Part shown: positions 6,495 through 9,019 of the stretch, piece after piece
Numbering within the stretch: the stretch's first letter is position 1
How the letters are laid out: each line of letters opens with the position of its first letter
Assembly: GCA_964424205.1 (NCBI GenBank)
Contig: CAYRIF010000150.1
Location: 1 to 9,019 of the forward strand
Source of the DNA: CAYRIF01 sp964424205
Lineage (GTDB): Bacteria > Bacteroidota > Bacteroidia > Cytophagales > Cyclobacteriaceae
Direction of reading: 5' to 3'
Length of the DNA: 9,019 nucleotides
Translations under genes and position numbers: made by a program
The notes under the pieces: model-generated
Told to the model about the DNA's origin: nothing
Databases searched by the model: none
Seen by the model: only the letters and a program-made list of their open reading frames with translations

Positions 6495-8042
6495 CTAAAA
6501 AATATTAGATTCTTGTAAAAATTGTTGCCATGCGGTAAGCTGGTTTTTTTTCATCACCCTAGGAAATTTATTTTGTCCACCCTCTTTCCCTTGTTTTTTC
6601 ATCCAATCATAAAAGGTAGCAGTCGGTAAAATATCCACATAAACTTCTTTCAACGCCGCTGATCTTTCTACCGCATAATCATCGTTGATTTTCTTAAGAT
6701 AATTGTCCAATGCTATTCTAAAAGTTTCAGCATTTACCTGGTCATCCGATCCTATGTACCAATGATGTGCAAAAAGGGAACCATGCGGAATTCCAGCCAC
6801 GGTAAATTCCTTCACCACAATATTGAGCTCATTCGATACAAACTCAACGGCTTTGGTCATATTATCTACCGAAAGATGTTCGCCACACAAGCTCAAAAAA
6901 TGTTTCGTTCTACCAGTAATTACAATTTCACCATCTTGTACCGAAACAAATTTTATGACATCGCCAATCAGATATCGCCATGCACCTGCGCAAGTAGAAA
7001 TCAACAGGGCATACTCCTTATCCTCCAGCACCTCATCAATCATTATTGTTTCAGGGTTATTCACAATTTCCCCGTTCTCATCAAAGTTTCGCTCGTTAAA
7101 TGGCACAAATTCGTAAAAAATACCGCTATTTAGCACCAAACGCATCGATTTTCTATCTGGAAATGCCTGAAAGGCTATAAAACCTTCAGAGGCTAAATAG
7201 GTTTCAATATAGGTTAGTGGACGGGAAAATAATTTCTCAAATCCCTTACGATAAGGCTCGAATGCTACTCCCCCGTGTACATAAATCGCCAAGTTAGGCC
7301 AGATATCATGAATCGTCTCTACCTTATAATAATCAATGATTTTCTCTACCAAAATTTGTATCCATGCCGGCACACCTACCAGCACGCCAATATCCCACTC
7401 CTTTGCATTTCTAGTAATTTCATCCAATTTGAAATTCCAATCTTTCTCCTGCGATATTTTTTTTCCAGGCTTGTAAAAGTGTTGAAACCAAAATGGTATT
7501 TGACTTGCCGTAATGCCACTCAAATCACCGGAAAAATAGGTGCCATTATAATTGAGGTGCGTGCTACCTCCCAACATCAATATGCCCTTATTGTACAATG
7601 AATCGGGCAAATCATATCTTGACAATGACATGATTTGCCGTACACTCGTCTTTTTTACGGCTCTTAGCATTTCTTTGGTAATGGGAATATACTTAGATGA
7701 TGACCCCGAAGTACCCGAACTTAAAGCAAAATATTTAATTCGTCCCGGCCAACAAATATTATTTTTACCCTCTCGTGTCTTATACCACCACTCATCATAA
7801 ATCTTGTTATAACAAAAAATAGGAACATTGGTTTTGTATTTATTATAAAAGCTCTTTTGGTCTTTTCTAAATTCCTTAAGTACCTCGTCAAACAGATAGA
7901 ACTTCGCGAATTCAGTCTGACTGGCTTCTATCAGTAATTTTTGCAACTCTAGTTTTTGCAAATCAAAGGGAGACGAGTACTTTTGCTCTAAGCTCTCACG
8001 AATGCTAATCCCTTTTTTTAATAAAGTCCCAAGTATTGCCAT
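6495..8042 (-). CDS. GH3-family acyl-adenylate/amido-synthetase-like protein
   Basis: A 515-aa protein of the GH3 family (named from the plant auxin-responsive GH3 genes), in the adenylate-forming superfamily. The three nucleotide-binding motifs are all visible: SSGTSGSSSK (108-117; P-loop-like motif 1), YLASEG (282-287; motif 2, plant form YxxSEx) and YLIGDVIKF (357-365; motif 3). In the C-terminal domain, QNKFPRV (490-496) carries the Lys equivalent to the conserved QxKxPR of plant enzymes. Plant members join jasmonate, auxin or benzoates to amino acids through an acyl-AMP. Bacterial members are shorter (about 500 aa) and mostly uncharacterised. Nothing is missing, so the protein is likely active, but its acyl and amino substrates are unknown. 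Cytoplasmic; first gene of a probable operon with the LysE exporter, and divergent from yggS. Confidence 0.93.
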   Translation of the reverse strand: MAILGTLLKKGISIRESLEQKYSSPFDLQKLELQKLLIEASQTEFAKFYLFDEVLKEFRKDQKSFYNKYKTNVPIFCYNKIYDEWWYKTREGKNNICWPGRIKYFALSSGTSGSSSKYIPITKEMLRAVKKTSVRQIMSLSRYDLPDSLYNKGILMLGGSTHLNYNGTYFSGDLSGITASQIPFWFQHFYKPGKKISQEKDWNFKLDEITRNAKEWDIGVLVGVPAWIQILVEKIIDYYKVETIHDIWPNLAIYVHGGVAFEPYRKGFEKLFSRPLTYIETYLASEGFIAFQAFPDRKSMRLVLNSGIFYEFVPFNERNFDENGEIVNNPETIMIDEVLEDKEYALLISTCAGAWRYLIGDVIKFVSVQDGEIVITGRTKHFLSLCGEHLSVDNMTKAVEFVSNELNIVVKEFTVAGIPHGSLFAHHWYIGSDDQVNAETFRIALDNYLKKINDDYAVERSAALKEVYVDILPTATFYDWMKKQGKEGGQNKFPRVMKKNQLTAWQQFLQESNIF

Positions 8043-8072
8043 ATATATTTCTGCGGATTTCTGTTTCTTCTT

Positions 8073-8102
8073 GAAAGCTATTAAATTTACAACAACTAAT
8101 AA
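8073..8102 (-). promoter_or_regulatory. weak candidate promoter for GH3-LysE operon
   Basis: On the minus strand TAGCTTTC (8080-8073) differs at one position from the Bacteroidota TAnnTTTG element, and TTA (8102-8100) lies 19 nt upstream. This would place transcription start about 25-30 nt before the GH3 ATG. Both elements are imperfect, so this is tentative. I saw no better match for either gene in the 82-nt divergent spacer. Confidence 0.25.
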
Positions 8103-8124
8103 TAGCCCCGAGAAAAACTAAAGT

Positions 8125-8793
8125 ATGAATATAGGAGAAAATCTTCAACTATTTCAAAAAAAAATAGAAGAAAATAACTGCAAACTCATTGCGGTGAGTA
8201 AAACGAAACCAAATCAAGCTATTTTAGAAGCCTATGCTACGGGGTTTAGGGATTTTGGAGAGAATAAAATTCAAGAGTTAGTAAGAAAATCGGAAGCGTT
8301 GCCAAAAGACATTAGATGGCATATGATAGGACATTTGCAGCGCAACAAAGTCAAATATATCGCTCCGTTTGTACACCTCATTCATGCAGTAGATAGCTTG
8401 AGATTACTCAAAGAAATCAACAAGCAAGCTAAAAAGTCAGATAGAACAATTAGTTGCCTTTTACAAATTCACATTGCACAAGAATCTTCAAAATTTGGAA
8501 TGAATGAATCAGCGTTGTTTGAATTGTTACAATCTTCTGAACTAGCAAATTTGAATAACATTACAATAAAAGGCTTAATGGGCATGGCTACTTTTACAGA
8601 TGATAAAACCCAAGTCAGGAATGAATTTAGGTCCTTGAAAGTCATCTTTGAAAAGGTAAAAAAAGAAATCAACCACCCACATTTAGACCTACAAGAGCTA
8701 TCTATGGGTATGAGTGCTGATTATGAAATTGCTCTCGAAGAGGGATCAACCATGATACGCGTAGGCAGTGCTATTTTTGGACAAAGGGAGTAG
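8125..8793 (+). CDS. yggS: YggS/PLPBP-family pyridoxal-phosphate homeostasis protein
   Basis: A 222-aa single-domain, fold-type III PLP protein. Lys26 in LIAVSKTKP is the expected Schiff-base lysine. Other family blocks occur in order: FGENKIQE (44-51), WHMIGHLQRNK (65-75), KFGM (123-126), GLMGM (150-154), SMGMSADYEIAL (193-204) and STMIRVGSAIFG (208-219), the last two contacting the PLP phosphate. Length is usual. YggS proteins bind and buffer PLP and affect amino acid and keto acid balance; no catalytic reaction is established. The gene is cytoplasmic housekeeping and divergent from GH3. The ATG at 8125 has no strong ribosome site. Codons 11-14 contain an A9 run, a possible slippage point, but the frame is intact. 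Confidence 0.96.
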   Translation: MNIGENLQLFQKKIEENNCKLIAVSKTKPNQAILEAYATGFRDFGENKIQELVRKSEALPKDIRWHMIGHLQRNKVKYIAPFVHLIHAVDSLRLLKEINKQAKKSDRTISCLLQIHIAQESSKFGMNESALFELLQSSELANLNNITIKGLMGMATFTDDKTQVRNEFRSLKVIFEKVKKEINHPHLDLQELSMGMSADYEIALEEGSTMIRVGSAIFGQRE

Positions 8794-8798
8794 GGAAT

Positions 8799-8859
8799 AG
8801 AAAAGAGAGAAGAGAGAAGAGAGAAGAGAGAAGAGAAAAGAGAAAAGAGAGAAAAGAAA
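8799..8859 (+). repeat. polypurine heptad microsatellite, copy 1
   Basis: Sixty-one purines in a row. It reads as AGAAAA, then GAGAGAA four times (8805-8832), GAGAAAA twice (8833-8846), GAGAGAAAA and GAAA. The strict 7-nt period points to slippage or unequal exchange. Long polypurine-polypyrimidine DNA of this type can form triplex (H-DNA). Confidence 0.9.
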
Positions 8860-8919
8860 TAAGACTCAGGATTTAGGACAAAATAACTTATATGAACCTT
8901 AAATGCCTTATATGGTGAG
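8860..8919 (+). repeat. CTTATATG-type AT-rich block, copy 1
   Basis: After the purine array comes AAGACTCAGGATTTAGGACA, then three related words at 9-11 nt spacing: CTTATATG, CTTAAATG and CTTATATG. The same block recurs at 8966-9019 with few changes. It has no start codon with a supported frame and no strong hairpin. I take it as an intergenic repeat family and not a gene. Confidence 0.7.
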
Positions 8920-8925
8920 GGGAAT

Positions 8926-8963
8926 AGAAAAGAGAGAAGAGAAAAGAGAGAAAAGAGAAAAGA
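8926..8963 (+). repeat. polypurine heptad microsatellite, copy 2
   Basis: Thirty-eight purines: AGAAAA, GAGAGAA, GAGAAAA, GAGAGAAAA, GAGAAAA, GA. It is built from the same words as copy 1. Aligned through its right flank (T8860 with T8966), it is shorter by exactly 21 nt, equal to three heptads. Confidence 0.88.
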
Positions 8964-9019
8964 CATAAGACTTAGGAGTTAGGACAAAATAACTTATATG
9001 TACCTTAAATGCCTTATAT

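Larger units (their letters stand above)
8793..9019. repeat. imperfect tandem duplication (unit 127 nt, second copy cut by the window edge)
   Basis: Two direct copies begin with GGGAATAGAAAAGAGAGAA (T of GAATAG at 8798 and 8925, offset 127). Each contains a polypurine array followed by a nearly identical tail (AAGACT, AGGA, TTAGGACAAAATAACTTATATG, ACCTTAAATGCCTTATAT). In the tail the offset is 106, so the second copy is 21 nt shorter inside the purine array. The tails differ at only a few bases. The repeat starts directly at the yggS stop codon and reaches the window edge, so more copies may follow. Confidence 0.9.

Noticed and set aside
6762..7800. Plus-strand open frames opposite the GH3 gene
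   Set aside because: They lie antisense to conserved GH3 motifs and show no protein features of their own.
8721..8966. Minus-strand open frame of 81 aa rich in Leu, Phe and Ser (LFSLFSLLSSLF)
   Set aside because: It is the translation of the complement of the polypurine heptad arrays and runs over the 3' end of yggS. Its hydrophobic repeats follow from the 7-nt DNA period, not from selection on a protein.
8793..9019. Tandem repeat considered as a CRISPR array
   Set aside because: Only two long units, with low-complexity purine content and no alternation of constant repeats with unique spacers.

Overview
The window looks like a draft-genome contig from a low-GC member of the Bacteroidota, probably a marine or soil cytophaga-like lineage. 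The signs are: an outer-membrane beta-barrel of the PorT-like type, a bacterial GH3-family acyl-adenylase, a TAnnTTTG-type promoter element instead of an E. coli-like one, weak Shine-Dalgarno sequences, and AT-rich intergenic repeats built on CTTATATG-like words. A run of exactly 100 N (1630-1729) marks a scaffold join of unknown true length.

Layout. Everything from 130 to 8042 is on the minus strand. Read in the direction of transcription: a GH3-family enzyme (8042-6495) is followed 18 nt later by a LysE-family exporter (6476-5847), likely one operon. After a 77-nt gap carrying a plausible promoter and a 10-bp palindrome comes a toxin-antitoxin cassette: a 71-aa helical antitoxin candidate (5769-5554) and a Doc/Fic-type toxin (5548-5093). 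The toxin gene overlaps by 13 nt the GTG start of a small outer-membrane beta-barrel gene (5105-4434). After 173 nt more (to the preferred ATG) comes a giant secreted protein of about 1,376 aa or more (4260-130), interrupted by the assembly gap. On the plus strand, diverging from GH3 across 82 nt, is a YggS/PLPBP-family pyridoxal-phosphate protein (8125-8793). The right edge (8793-9019) is an imperfect tandem duplication that pairs a polypurine heptad array with a CTTATATG-type block.

How the genes may work together (inference). GH3 enzymes couple acyl acids to amino acids via acyl-adenylates, and LysE exporters move amino acids or related small molecules, so the GH3-LysE pair may make and export an amino acid conjugate. 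The antitoxin-Doc-barrel arrangement is unusual because an envelope protein appears translationally coupled to a toxin. The giant protein is a beta-rich, exported protein with an Ig-like segment; I do not recognise its family and assign no function.

No tRNA, rRNA, CRISPR array, insertion sequence or convincing intrinsic terminator was seen. There is no gene-free stretch longer than 300 bases; the longest is the repeat region at the right edge.
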